Shown here: positions 12,512 to 24,000 of the stretch, one piece after another
How positions within the stretch are numbered: position 1 is the stretch's first letter
Layout: every line of letters begins with the position of its first letter
From: Liolophura sinensis
Lineage: Eukaryota; Mollusca; Polyplacophora; Chitonida; Chitonidae
Assembly (NCBI RefSeq): GCF_032854445.1
Contig: NC_088306.1
Span: 8,518,193 to 8,582,192, forward strand
Reading direction: 5' to 3'
DNA: 64,000 nt
Notes under the pieces: model-generated
Databases searched by the model: none
The model's input: only the letters and a program-made list of their open reading frames with translations
Told to the model about the DNA's origin: nothing
Made by a program: the position numbers and the translations under genes

Positions 12512-12545
12512 TATGTTTGAGAATAATATCACATTAATGATTTAC

Positions 12546-12880
12546 TTTAATTATTTATTTATTTGACAGGTGTTTTCCGCCGCACTCAAGAATATTCCAT
12601 ACACAGCATAACAGTGGGAGGCCCGGAGAAAACCCACGATCGAGGTTGCTGACTGGCCTTTCCACTTACAGGGGAGGAAGCCAGCATAAGCTGCTATAAG
12701 CAAAAACGAGTATCGCTTCAGATGAAAATTGGTGGGTATGTTAATGACAAACCTAAGATTGTAATTTTTGCACATTTCTTTGCACTTTTCTGAGGCTGGC
12801 ATCCTATCCGGTCGTATGTGGGAAGGTCTGCCAGCGACTTGCCAATCGTGATGGATTTTCCGCGGGCCTTGACATGTTTT
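12546..12880. repeat. Two V-type SINE fragments in opposite orientation
   Basis: 12546-12693 is a minus-strand copy (TTATTTATTTATTTG, CGCACTCAAGAATATTCC, then CCAGCATAAGCTG). 12785-12880 is a plus-strand fragment (AGGCTGGCATCCTATCC, GTGGGAAGGTCTGCCAGCGA). Together they can fold back on each other across about 90 bp of unrelated sequence. Confidence 0.75.
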
Positions 12881-12994
12881 AGTGTACAAAATGCAATGAT
12901 TATTGATTTTAGGGTGAAACTTATAAATCTTAAAAGGACAGTTTTAAGATTTTACGGGAAGCTATACGTGATGTAAATAAATATATATAGGGTG

Positions 12995-13250
12995 ATCTCA
13001 GCACTGAGAGATTAGAGCAAGTATACCGGACTGGTTGGCCCGGTGCCAGTAGAACAGTGACTGGGTGTAGTGTTACATGTATGCCTGGTGTCTTCGGCAT
13101 GATGCTTCAGTGGCGGCAGCACTTTGACGAAACTGGCTTACCCTGTCACAAGAAGGCACAGAGTGTATTACAGCACACACACACACATATAATGACTCTT
13201 TGTCGTCATATGACGGAAATCCCCAAGCATACATAGAAATGGGTAAAGAA
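12995..13250 (+). repeat. Second SINE-like family, copy 1
   Basis: Contains a domain shared with 16100-16318, 45655-45880 and 55480-55625: CAGCACTGAGAGATTAGAGC, GACTGGTTGGCCCGGTG, CTGGTGTCTTCGGCATGATG, CTTCAGTGGCGGCAGCAC. A CA run and a TAATGACTC block follow. Family name unknown. Confidence 0.7.
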
Positions 13251-14422
13251 CACGCAAGTCCTGCTAACTAAAGAGATAAATACAGTGTATCTATATTTAG
13301 TTGCAAATGGCAAGTTATTCGCGAGTGTTCTAAATAAGAGGTTGGTGAGACATTTTGCTTCGTCTGTCCATGTATTGTCTGAATATTAGACAGACTTCAG
13401 ATGAACCTGCATGAAATTTTCTTCCAAGGTATAATTAAGTTTAATAAATAAGTCAAAATACCCCCCCAAAACAAAGGTTTTAAAGATGGTATTACGATGG
13501 GAATTTATTAGGGTTATTTTTAAGCACCCAAACATTTATTAATTTGCCAAGACCCGCGTTATAAAATTGGACAATTTTTTATGTACCGGTAATCAATGTG
13601 TATGTCAGGGTGAAAAGATTTCGACTTCCCTATTTGCAATCTGTTTAAGAGAGCTGGAAGATTTTCTAACTGACGCTGAAAGTAAGCACGTTAGCATATT
13701 TGATGATCAGTGGTATACTCGGGCAAAAACGTGCCGAATTGCGCAGGAGGGTGAATAGGCATACTCTACTATACTATACTACATACTATACTATACTATG
13801 AGGCGTGTCGTTGAGTCCGCGCTCTGTATACTGAGTCAGCCCTCCGTATGCTATAGTATAGCATAGTAGAGCCTATAGTGTAGTGTAGCGTAGCGTACCT
13901 AGTGAAATCCCTCTCCTCCTCCACAACCTTACACTTTTTTGCCCCAGTATACTACTGAGATCCTTAAATATAGACATTAATACATTTTCTTCTTAAATTA
14001 AATTGTGTTGCCACATATGCTCGTGACACTGTTTTGCTGTTTCTAACTACGTCGAACGACAGTCGACTAAACACTTTTAGCGATCTCACTACCAGTATTG
14101 TTGCGTAGTCCAACAAAAATATCAACATCTCCCAGAGCGTAATTTTTGCAAGTGTCCGGGTAAAAGAGATTTCCATGCATTTCATCTTGATATTGCCCCA
14201 CGCTTTTACTCTCGTACATATTTTGTTTTGTTTTGTTCATGTTCAGTTTCTATAAGAATATAATTTCTGTGTCCAAAATATTTCATGCCACAGTGTATTT
14301 GCCTAGATATTATTACTGTTCTTGATATATTGTCCCATGCACGATATAAATTTTTTGGTATTTCTTTTTTCTTACAGTTTCTATAATGGTATATTTTACC
14401 AGTCGAAAACAGAAATTTATAT
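13251..14422. other. No gene; low-complexity CTATA patch
   Basis: No exon is recognised. Between about 13760 and 13890 an ACTATACTATACTACA run is followed by an inverted version (CTATAGTATAGCATAGTAG), able to form an imperfect hairpin. Confidence 0.5.
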
Positions 14423-14515
14423 ATATTTATTTATTTGATTCATTTCACTACAATGAAATGTTCAATATTCGGTCAGCATTATGGTGGGCGGAAACCCACG
14501 ACAATCCGCAGGTTT
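14423..14515 (-). repeat. V-type SINE fragment
   Basis: Short minus-strand fragment keeping the TTATTTATTTGATT tail and CAGCATTATGGTGGGCGG. Confidence 0.65.
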
Positions 14516-14558
14516 TGAATCATATAAGTCGGCTGTATGATTACTGGATTCCTCAAGT

Positions 14559-14818
14559 TACACTCAAAAAATTATTCTCTTAATTTTAACAGCCAGCCTG
14601 TTGTCTGAGTGATGATAGAATGTTTTCTGTTATTATAACATAATAATGTGTCTTATTCAATATAATATCCTGTTAGTCTAATAGAAGATATATGTTGAGT
14701 AAATAGAATATGTGTGTTATACCTAACAGAATAATCTGTTGCAATAGTAGAATACATTTCCGCATCACTCAAACAACAGACTTTCTGTTAGAATTGACAG
14801 ATTTGTTTTTTTAGTGTA
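14559..14818. mobile_element. TA-flanked MITE, best copy (260 bp)
   Basis: Starts TA-CACTCAAAAAATTA and ends TTTTTTTAGTG-TA, giving terminal inverted repeats beginning CACT(C/A)AAAAA and a TA target duplication. Subterminal blocks TTAATTTTAACAG and CTGAGTGATG at the left are mirrored at the right by GCATCACTCAAACAACAG and CTGTTAGAATTGACAG. TA duplication and CACT-type ends suggest a Tc1/mariner-type non-autonomous element (inference). Confidence 0.85.
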
Positions 14819-15432
14819 CCGATACGTATCAATGCACAATCTTTCTCATCATACATAGAGCAATATTATTCCTGTAACGTTTTGTGGCTGAAAAAAGTGT
14901 ACGGGCCTTGCAGATAGTTAACATCTTGACATTCTTTGGGGTCCAAAATATCCTTATTTGTGAGTGCCTTAGGTAGGTGAGTTAGTCAATTACCCGTTAG
15001 CGCTAGAGATTAAGCTATACCAGAATAGGCCTGCATGTATACATACAGATTTAAATTCGGTTGTACATCTAGACTTTTATTAGATGATCAGAATAAATAC
15101 TCTCACAGTCTCCACAACATGATGTGTAAGTTCCGTGTGCCATTTCCATTCCCTTACATGCCCCTGTATTTGAGCTATAATGCACTATATATTTTGCGCT
15201 ATAAGGTTACTATACACATTATTACATAAATATAGTGGCCACTATATAGGCCTACATGTGAATAGTGAGCTGGAAGTACACATGCACCGGGTATATGTTT
15301 TGAGGCTTATGTATTAATAGTACACGTAGTCTTATATAGCAATTAAAACCGTTTCCGTCAACTTAGGAGATGAATATCTTAATTATTATCCTTTGTAAAT
15401 TTGTAATTTAGGTGTGTATTGTTTCGTTTCAC
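14819..15432. other. No gene recognised
   Basis: AT-rich sequence with short open frames only. Confidence 0.5.
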
Positions 15433-15665
15433 GTTATTTGTTTATTTACTGGACTGGTGATTCACGCCGTACTCAAGAACATTTCACTTATACGACGGTA
15501 GCCAGCATTATGGTGGGAGGAAACGGGAGAGAGCCCGCGGGGGGAAAACCATCGGCAGTTTGATGACAGACCTTCCCACGTACTGTCGGAGAGAAAGGCA
15601 GCATGAACTGGACTTGAACTCCCAGCGACCGCATTGGTGGGAGGCTCCTGCCCAGTTGACATTTT
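15433..15665 (-). repeat. V-type SINE, nearly full length
   Basis: Minus-strand copy from the TTATTTGTTTATTTACTGG tail through ACGCCGTACTCAAGAAC and GCATGAACTGGACTTGAAC to GTGGGAGGCTCCTGCC. The head is truncated just before box A. Confidence 0.85.
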
Positions 15666-15840
15666 CAAACTAGGCCGCTTCTATCGGATCACTTAGTGTC
15701 ATCTGCATCGAATTGGGCCTGTATAGAAAACCAGAACTTAACAATTTTTCAGTCATATGACGACGAAGGAATCCTTGGTGTGTCTGTACGTGCAATGTGT
15801 CTCCTTTTTGCAGGACGGATTTCCACCGCTCTTTTATATA

Positions 15841-16098
15841 GTGGGGGCCTCCGCGGCTTAGTTGGCTAGCGCGCTAGCGCAGCGTGATGATCCAGGAGCC
15901 TCTCACCAAAGTGGTCGCCGTGAGTTCATGCTGGCTTCTTCTCCGGCTGTACGTGGGAAGGTTTGTCAGCAAGCTGCGGATGGTCGTTGGTTTCCCCCGG
16001 TCGCTGCCCGGTTTCCACCCACCGTAATGCTGGCTGCCGTCGTATAAGTGAAATATTCTTGAGTACGGCGTAAAACACCAATCAGATAAATAATAAAA
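15841..16098 (+). repeat. V-type SINE, full-length reference copy
   Basis: Best full copy on the plus strand. The tRNA-like head (GGGCCTCCGCGGCTTAGTTG) holds box A (GGCTTAGTTGG) and a box-B-like GTGAGTTCATGC. It is followed by a CCGGCTGTACGTGGGAAGG linker, a V-like domain (GTTTCCCCCGGTCGCTGCCC), AATGCTGGCTGCCG, AGTGAAATATTCTTGAGTAC, and a tail of AATCAGATAAATAAT. It is a polymerase III-type, LINE-mobilised retroposon, similar to V-SINE superfamily elements described in molluscs. Confidence 0.9.
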
Positions 16099-16099
16099 T

Positions 16100-16318
16100 T
16101 TTATCTAGTGCTGCTTCACTGAGACGACTTACCGAAGACACATAAGCTGCCTCGCCCGAGCCACTATACTCATTATACGGGTCAACCAGCCGTTGCACTA
16201 TGCTGAATGCCAAGCGAGGAAGTCAATACTTCCTCTTTTAAGGTCTTAATGCGACTCGACCCAGTATTGACCCTGGATCTACTGCGAACGCTCTACCAAC
16301 TGTGCTATCCGGGCCGGT
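16100..16318 (-). repeat. Second SINE-like family with tRNA-like head
   Basis: Read on the minus strand it starts CCGGCCCGGATAGCACAGTT. A box A (TAGCACAGTTGG) and a box B (GGGTCGAGTCG) are present. The rest matches the domain at 12995, 45655 and 55480 (GGCTGGTTGACCCG, TGTCTTCGGTAAGTCG, CAGTGAAGCAGCAC). It shows that the family is tRNA-derived. It abuts the V-type SINE at 15841-16098. Confidence 0.75.
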
Positions 16319-16716
16319 GCATGAAAAAAACCCCAAAGATAAGCATAAATGTAGGCGTACAAAAATACTATTCCTGAATTACAACAGTCAATGATTATAC
16401 TATTTCTCACCACATATGATTTTGGATGAACATAGTCATTCATATTTAAACACCAATCAAATAAAAAAGTAAACAATACTAGATTTTTTTTAACTTATGG
16501 TGGTTGGCTATTTTTTTTAGACCTGTATATGTGTTGCGCAATATATATTCAAAAGACAATAAAAATAAAATATTAAAACAGCTTTGAAAAGTGCTCCAAA
16601 ATCTTGTAACTGCAAGTGAATGGTTTTTATTAAATTCAAAAGAGCATGCAAATATCAGAAAAAAACTGACCAATACACCATTATAACCATTGGGGCGTAC
16701 AATGCATAAATCACAT

Positions 16717-16751
<35 letters not shown>

Positions 16752-18022
16752 GCAAATTATAATTTGATAGTTATTTATTTTTTCCATTTGATACTGGATA
16801 TTGCATAGCTTGTCATTTTACATGGCTTTCTTCTTTTTTTTCCTCGTTTGTACATGTATTTGTCCCCATCTGTTATGCTCGGTTTGTCTTCTCCCTCCAA
16901 GGCTATTGGCATACATACACGTTTCCTTCAGAATAGATCCTAAAATAAAGAAATAAACAAAAAACTGCACTCATATAGGGAGTTTTCACATTCTAATTTT
17001 AGTTAACAATAGTGTATGTTTCTTCACCTGATGTGCCTGAATAATAAGGCACAATAATTAGGCCTAATTATGTGCATGTTTGCTAAATTTACCATTGATT
17101 TTCCACCTACATGTACGAGCCCACAATAATTTGGACAATCTATATTTCATCTTAATCTGTATGTCGATACATGTTAACACATGGACGTTGGTGTTGTTCT
17201 AATGGAAGATATCCTTAAATCTAACATTTTTCTGCAAAATACACCATATGTGAAGGGGACAAGTCACTACCATATTACGTACAGTATATACACAATGTAC
17301 TGCGCTGACATAAAATTATAACAGGAAAGCGAAATACTCGCCCATTTATGCCAAATTTTGGGAGAATATCGTCGTAAAAACAGTTGGCAGACGAGCCGTT
17401 GTTCCACGAGGCACATACCACACTGCATGTCAGCGGAACAGGCTTGCAATAATTCGGCCAGTACTGTCGCGATGCTCACCCTCAAGCCATATTTGCTGGA
17501 GGCGGTCCACAATAGGGCCGATATATGGCGGTCTGTACAGTAGGCTACCGGTACTGGGAGAGTTGTAGCATATGGCCTAGCTATACTGGCCCTCGGCCAC
17601 GGAGGCTTTTTAACGATATTTAAGTTTTTGTTCATGATCCGACAATATGTTTTTATAACTGATCATTAGGCCTGTATCTCAAAAGTTTTAGCCCATCGAA
17701 TCGGAGTCTACTTACTAGTAGCCTATATTTCTATCTACAAGCGCAAATTCGACTGTCCTCAATTGAAATGTAAAAAGCTAAAATAGTAAAATAAAATAGT
17801 AAAATACTGAAAAGCACGATGTAGATAGGTTTAATATTTCGAGCGATTTCTAAAATACACGTCATAATTGCCCAATGCCCAGTTTGCGTAAATTTTGCTG
17901 GTTAACAGCAATAGAGAAACCTTTAAAGACTAAAACTTGAAGCAGACATGTAAGAGTTACCGAATTTTTCGTTTCTCTTTTAAGTAACGCTTTTTTATGA
18001 AGCCGAAACAACAACAACAACA
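16319..18022. other. Intergenic, upstream of DTYMK copy 1
   Basis: No exon is recognised. A SINE tail scrap (ACACCAATCAAATAAAAAAG) lies at 16449-16470 and an AC microsatellite at 16719-16749. The open frames at 17267-17635 (minus) and 17358-17543 (plus) are not recognised and lack start or splice support. The immediate upstream of the kinase has an ACAACAACAACAACA run but no convincing TATA box. Confidence 0.5.
16719..16749. repeat. (AC)n microsatellite
   Basis: Pure CA dinucleotide run. Confidence 0.95.
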
Positions 18023-21000
18023 ATGACGCGCTTGCGCTGGCCTTTCTCCCGCCTAATTTTGAGGCATTCTCTGCGTCAGATGAACACCGAAATGTCTAAA
18101 AGAGGAGCACTGATCGTGTTTGAAGGTTGTGATCGCTGTGGGAAGACCACACAGTGTAAAAAGCTTGTCGAGGTTTTGGAAAATGAGAAGGAAGACGTTC
18201 AGTTCCTACGATTCCCAGGTATTCAAGATTTTAAATGGAGATCGCTCTAACGTTGCCTTGGCCGAAAAAAATTTTGACAAACCTAATGTCAGCCAGTCTC
18301 GGACTAGCGCAGTAAATGACAATATTGCGAGTTTAAAGGCAAAGCTGAAGTGACTCTTCTATCATTCATCACCTGAGCAGTAGCATAGTGTAAACTAGCA
18401 TGTACATGTAATTTCACTTTCATTTTCTGTCGGATATACAATATTTTAGTTTGGCCCGAAAGACTCCAACTCCTTTTCTCATATTGGCCTAGCGTCGTTG
18501 GAATCTTGATGATAACAGTATTAATTTTGTACTCAAAGAAGGTCCAAGCCGATTCTCTTTGTTATTGAACAAGTGTCGTGCAAATAAAAGATATCAACCT
18601 AAAGACCTGCCTTCCCCACTCGCCTCACCTTCATCATATGCCCGTACTCGCTTTAGAATAGATTTATTACAGTCATGAATGCTTCCACAATACACGCTCC
18701 TCAAGCACAACGTCGATTTTTATTAAGCAGAATGGGAAAGGCTGTACTTCACAAAATAATTTGCGTTGATTTTTTTCAAATGAAATTGAGGTACATGTAT
18801 GTATGTTTTGTTTTTCTGTTGTAGATCGAACCACTGTGATTGGGAAGATGATCAATGCATATTTAAATGGCAGCTCAGAACTGGATGATCATGTGATTCA
18901 CCTACTGTTTTCAGCCAATCGGTGGGAGGCTGCGTAAGTGTGTACACATTTGTTGAGTCAGGTGTGGCTTTTAAGTGCAGAAAGTCTTGAGTCAAACAGC
19001 AGTGGATATATTCTGTTAGTTACATGTTTATTAGTAGGATATAGTTACATGTTTATTAGTAGGATATAGTTACATGTTTATTAGTAGGATATAGTTACAT
19101 GTTTATTAGTAGGATATTCCAAGTAGTAGGATATTCCTATATATGGTATCAGTCACCCCCATAACCCTCAGCCGAGCCCAGCATGAGGATTATTGACACT
19201 GTATATTTGCGTATCCCATCACTGAGTAACCATGTAAGGAATTTATCCTGCAAAGACCATTCAATTCAGTGCAGAAGACCGTTGTATAGGCGAAACACTT
19301 CAGCGATGTCGCCATTGTACTTACAACCCAACGAAGGGAGATAACCTACTCCGCAGACACATTTGGCGGGGTCTGCAGGATTCAAGAACATATTTGTACC
19401 CTAAGCGACCATTGTTGTCCAATGAAAAGCAGAGTATTTTGTCTGATGCGGGATAAATGTATTAATGCTGCTATACAGTTCAAAAATGGGTGCAACATTC
19501 AGGGCCATATACAAGGACATTTTCCCCCAATATACAGCATACTCTAAATAAGCCCATATTATGGAGAGTATTCCCTTAAATTTTGGAAAAAAAACTTGTT
19601 CATGAAAAACTGGCTGCAAAGATTTATAAGTGATTTTGACACAAAATTTGGCTATATGAGGAATTAGTTTTAGTTCTCTGAATAAGTGAAAATCTTTCTC
19701 TTCCAAATTAGCCTTCTACAAGGGTGAAGGTATTAAAAACATGTGTTTGGCCATAGCATTATAGGGATAGGATTCATGCATCACATTCTGAAAATGCCTA
19801 GCTCTGGGTACATGTATATGTAGTTTTTTTTCATTTTACAGCAAAAATATGAAGAAGCTATTGCAAGGGGGGACAACCCTGATAGTTGATCGCTATGCTT
19901 ATTCGGGCGTGGCCTTCACAGCTGCTAAGGTACGTGTACAACTGTGTAAAGAACAGGTGCGCGGTATGCACCTGTCCCATCTCTTTATTGTCAGATGTCA
20001 CTTTTTACAAGGTCATTTATATAGCCCAGCGGCCCGGGTATGTAATTTGGAATTTAAAGAACTGATCAAAATTTTAGTAACTCTTTAATAAAATCAACTG
20101 TGATACTTATCAGGGGACAGTATACACAAACATATCTCAACCCCTCCCATATATACAATTGATAATTAAATCTAGTGCTGGTGATGGTGGTTTTACACTA
20201 TTGTAAATTGGAACATCAGCCAATGGTGTTATTTTATGAACTATATCATGGTATCATTGAACAGATGATGGAAAATATCTACTTTATTATTAATATACTA
20301 GGAGGAATTTAGATTGTACATTAGCATGAAACTTAGTATTACCCAAATATTTGCAAAAAATTGTATATTCCCATACTTTTTAAAAAAGTAATGACCTCTG
20401 CTTCACAAAATGCTAGAAAACAGATGAAGTATATTGGCTTCTAGCGTAAAAGGTGCAAAAGTTAATTTCCTGAAAGAAATCCTCTTTGAAATGACCAAAG
20501 AGCTTCTGTTTCTTAGAAAGCATTATATTGAAGTGTAGGCATTGAGACAGCCACTGTTGGAATAAATCCCCAAACTGTGTTTTGCTGAACAAGTAACAGT
20601 ATTATACTCAATACTATCGTCTGGTCAAACCAGATACAGGTAGGGCAAAAATTAAAATGTTGTTTGTTTGATGTTACAAGCCTGTTATAAGAGAAGAGAG
20701 TAAGTAGGTCGTTTTTTGTTTTTTTTTCTTAGAAGGGAGAACAATACTAGAATACTGTTCAAATGATTGATCACAATTAAACTTCCTCAACATTGATCAG
20801 AACACAGTACTAAATTATATCACCCAATATTTGGCAATTCTCAGAATAAATATTCTTGGATCTTTACTTTTGAAGGAGTGCATTGGAGCCTCATGACCTA
20901 GTAAATTAAAGTCTATGCTGAGAAATATGTTTCTATTTTCCTAAATTTCCTCATTTTAAGTAAACTTTGTGAGATATTTGGGATTCTTTCTTCATGTGAA

Positions 21001-24000
21001 AGATCAAATATTTATTCTGTCTTCAACACTCCATTCAGTGTACATGCTTGTCTAAAAGTATGCAGGGTGTAAGCATCCAAGTGAGCTTCAGCTCAGATCA
21101 AAAGCCTCTGATCCGTGTGAAATGAGGGTAACACAATGTTGGATGCCAACATAAAAGGGGCTCTGTTGGGGATTCTTTGATAATGTTGGTTTAAACAAAA
21201 ATCTTCCGTTTTGATCGTGTTTCAGGGGATATTATGGTGTAAGGTCTCAATTTGTCACCATGATTATACAGTCCATGACTGAATTAATTTAATTCTCGAA
21301 AAATAAACTGGGGGATTTACATAAGTGTGATACACAAGAGTGACTTGTCCTTGGAAGTAGAGGCCTGTCTCAGTGTCAGTGTTTGTAAACAACTACTTTT
21401 TTTTTTTTTTTTTTTGATTGGTGTTTTACGCCGTACTCAAGAATATTTCACTTATACGATGGCAGCCAGCATTATGGTGGGTGGAAACCGGGAAACCCAC
21501 GACCATCCGCAGGTTGCTGGCAGACCTTCCCACGTACAGCCGGAGAGAAAGCCAGCATGAGCTGGACTTGAACTCACAGCGACCGCATTGGTGAGAGACT
21601 CCTGGGTCATTGCGCTGCGCTAGCGCACTAACCAACTGAGCCATGGAGGCCCCCAGTGTTTGTAAACATTCGTCCCGGTTATAACCAGCAGTTCATTTTA
21701 GCGAGATTAGGTGTGTTGTAAAGGTAGACCTAAAGCGCGGGGAAAAGAATTGGATCACATATCTCTTATATATCTTGCAGTCGAAAGACGCTGACAGCTG
21801 TGATGTTTACAAGATTTCCTTGAACATCTTACAACAATTATCTTAACATCAACTTTAGTGGAATATGTTTCGACAAAAAGCTTGTGGAAAGATTCTCTTT
21901 TCATTTTAAAGCTGTCTAAATTAGTATCATTTATCTTTGGGATGACAAACAATAATTCTGGCCTCTGTATTTCCTAATAATTTATTAGTGAGAGGGATTT
22001 TGGTCTAAGCTGTTTCTAAAGATTTCCACAATTTATAATTTTCATAGTCCAAAGGAAGTTGAAATTCATTTGCCAAAACATTTAGTAGTTTAACATTCCC
22101 ATTTTCATTTATAATATCTCTTACAAAAAGTGTGTATTTTTCCAAGAATCAGTGTACAATGATTTCCCACCTTTTGAAATCTGCTTATTCCAGATAACTT
22201 GATCAGAAAAAAATAGTTGTTTGGTCACACAATTCGGACCAAATGTCCAGAATACGACAATAAAATTGTGGAAATTTATCAAGTTAGTTTTGGGGACTAT
22301 AGTTACATTTTCAAGATAAAATTTAATCCGTTAATTCTTTTAAAGCCAGATGATGGAATGATTTTTGTTGCATCTCATCTCAACTCTTCTGCATTTTAGA
22401 CTACGTAATTATCTCCCTTGAACAGTGCAGGTCAAATCAGGCTACAGCTGGGAGCACTGTGACTGAGCCAAAAGAATAATTCCTGTTACATACACTCAGT
22501 CATAATTTGAACCAATCCGTGACAAAGAACAAATTGAACGTCAAACGTATAGTTTACCCTTCATCTGTGTCTTTTCGTAACTTTATAAATACAGTGAGTA
22601 AGAGGTGGTTAACAAGCCACAATTAAGAAATAATATTCCTATTATGGGTGTCCAGCTGCAGCTTTATAGTCAATAAGGTTCACAAGGCTATGTCTAGGCC
22701 ACAAACTTATTAACAGTCAAGGATTCTCTGTGTGCTCATTGTCTATTCTCCACATGTACCATGTGAGGTCAAGTATTCTGTGTGTGCCCACTGTCTATTC
22801 TCTGTGTGTACCTTATGCCACCAAGTATTCTCTGTGCGCTCGTGACCTATTCTTGATGTGTACCTTGTGCCATTAAGTATTCTTTGTGTGTTCGCTGTCT
22901 ATTCTCCATGTGTCCCATGTGCCACCAAGTATTCCCTGTGTGCTCACTGTCTATTCTCCTTGTGTAATGTGTGCCATCAAGTATTCTCTGTGTGCTCGCA
23001 GTCAGTTCTCCTTGTGTAATGTGTGCCATGAAGTATTCTTGGTGTGCTCACAGTCTATTCTCTGTGTACCGTATGCCACCAAGTATTCTCTGTGCGCTCA
23101 CAATCTATTTTTGATGTGTACCTTGTGCCATTAAATATTCTTTGTGTGTTCACTGTCTATTCTCCATGTGTCCCATATGCCACCAATTATTCTCTTTGTG
23201 CTCACGGTCTATTCTCCATGTGCGGTCAAGTATTCTCTGTGTTCTCAGTCTATTCTCCATGTGTACCATGTGCGGTCAAGTATTCTCTGTGTTCTCAGTC
23301 TATTCTCCATGTGTACCATGTGCGGTCAAGTATTCTCTGTGTTCTCAGTCTATTCTCCATGTGTACCATGTGCGGTCAAGTATTCTCTGTGTTCTCAGTC
23401 TATTCTCCATGTGTACCATGTGCGGTCAAGTATTCTCTGTGTTCTCAGTCTGTTCTCCATGTGTACCATGTGCGGTCAAGTATTCTCTGTGTTCTCAGTC
23501 TGTTCTCCATGTGTACCATGTGCGGTCAAGTATTCTCTGTGTTCTCAGTCTGTTCTCCATGTGTACCATGTGCGGTCAAGTATTCTCTGTGTTCTCAGTC
23601 TGTTCTCCATGTGTACCATGTGCGGTCAAGTATTCTCTGTGTTCTCAGTCTGTTCTCCATGTGTACCATGTGCCACCAAGTATTCTCCATGTTCTCACAG
23701 TATTCTCCATGTGTAACATGTGATATCAAATATTCTATGTGTGCTCACCGTCTATTCTCCATATGTACCATGTGACATGAAGTACATGTATTTTCTGTGT
23801 GCGCAGTCTATTTTCCATGCACAAATGTGACATCAAGTATGCGCCATTCCTGTACTCACCATTTTACCACATGCTCTGTGTTGAGCATATGCCCGCCATG
23901 TACATGTATTCAAAGAATCCTCACCGTTTAATCTCTGTGTACCATGTGTCATTTATTCATGTCCTCACCATTTTATCTCTGTGTACCATGTGTGATCAAG

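Noticed and set aside
15841-15930. Possible genuine tRNA gene
   Set aside because: The tRNA-like head continues directly into the SINE body, and the same fusion recurs at many sites.
17267-17635. 122-residue minus-strand open frame
   Set aside because: No recognisable domain or splice signals, and a competing frame lies on the opposite strand.
22720-23830. Regular repeats resembling a CRISPR array
   Set aside because: Units are contiguous with no unique spacers, the context is eukaryotic and intronic, and there are no cas genes.
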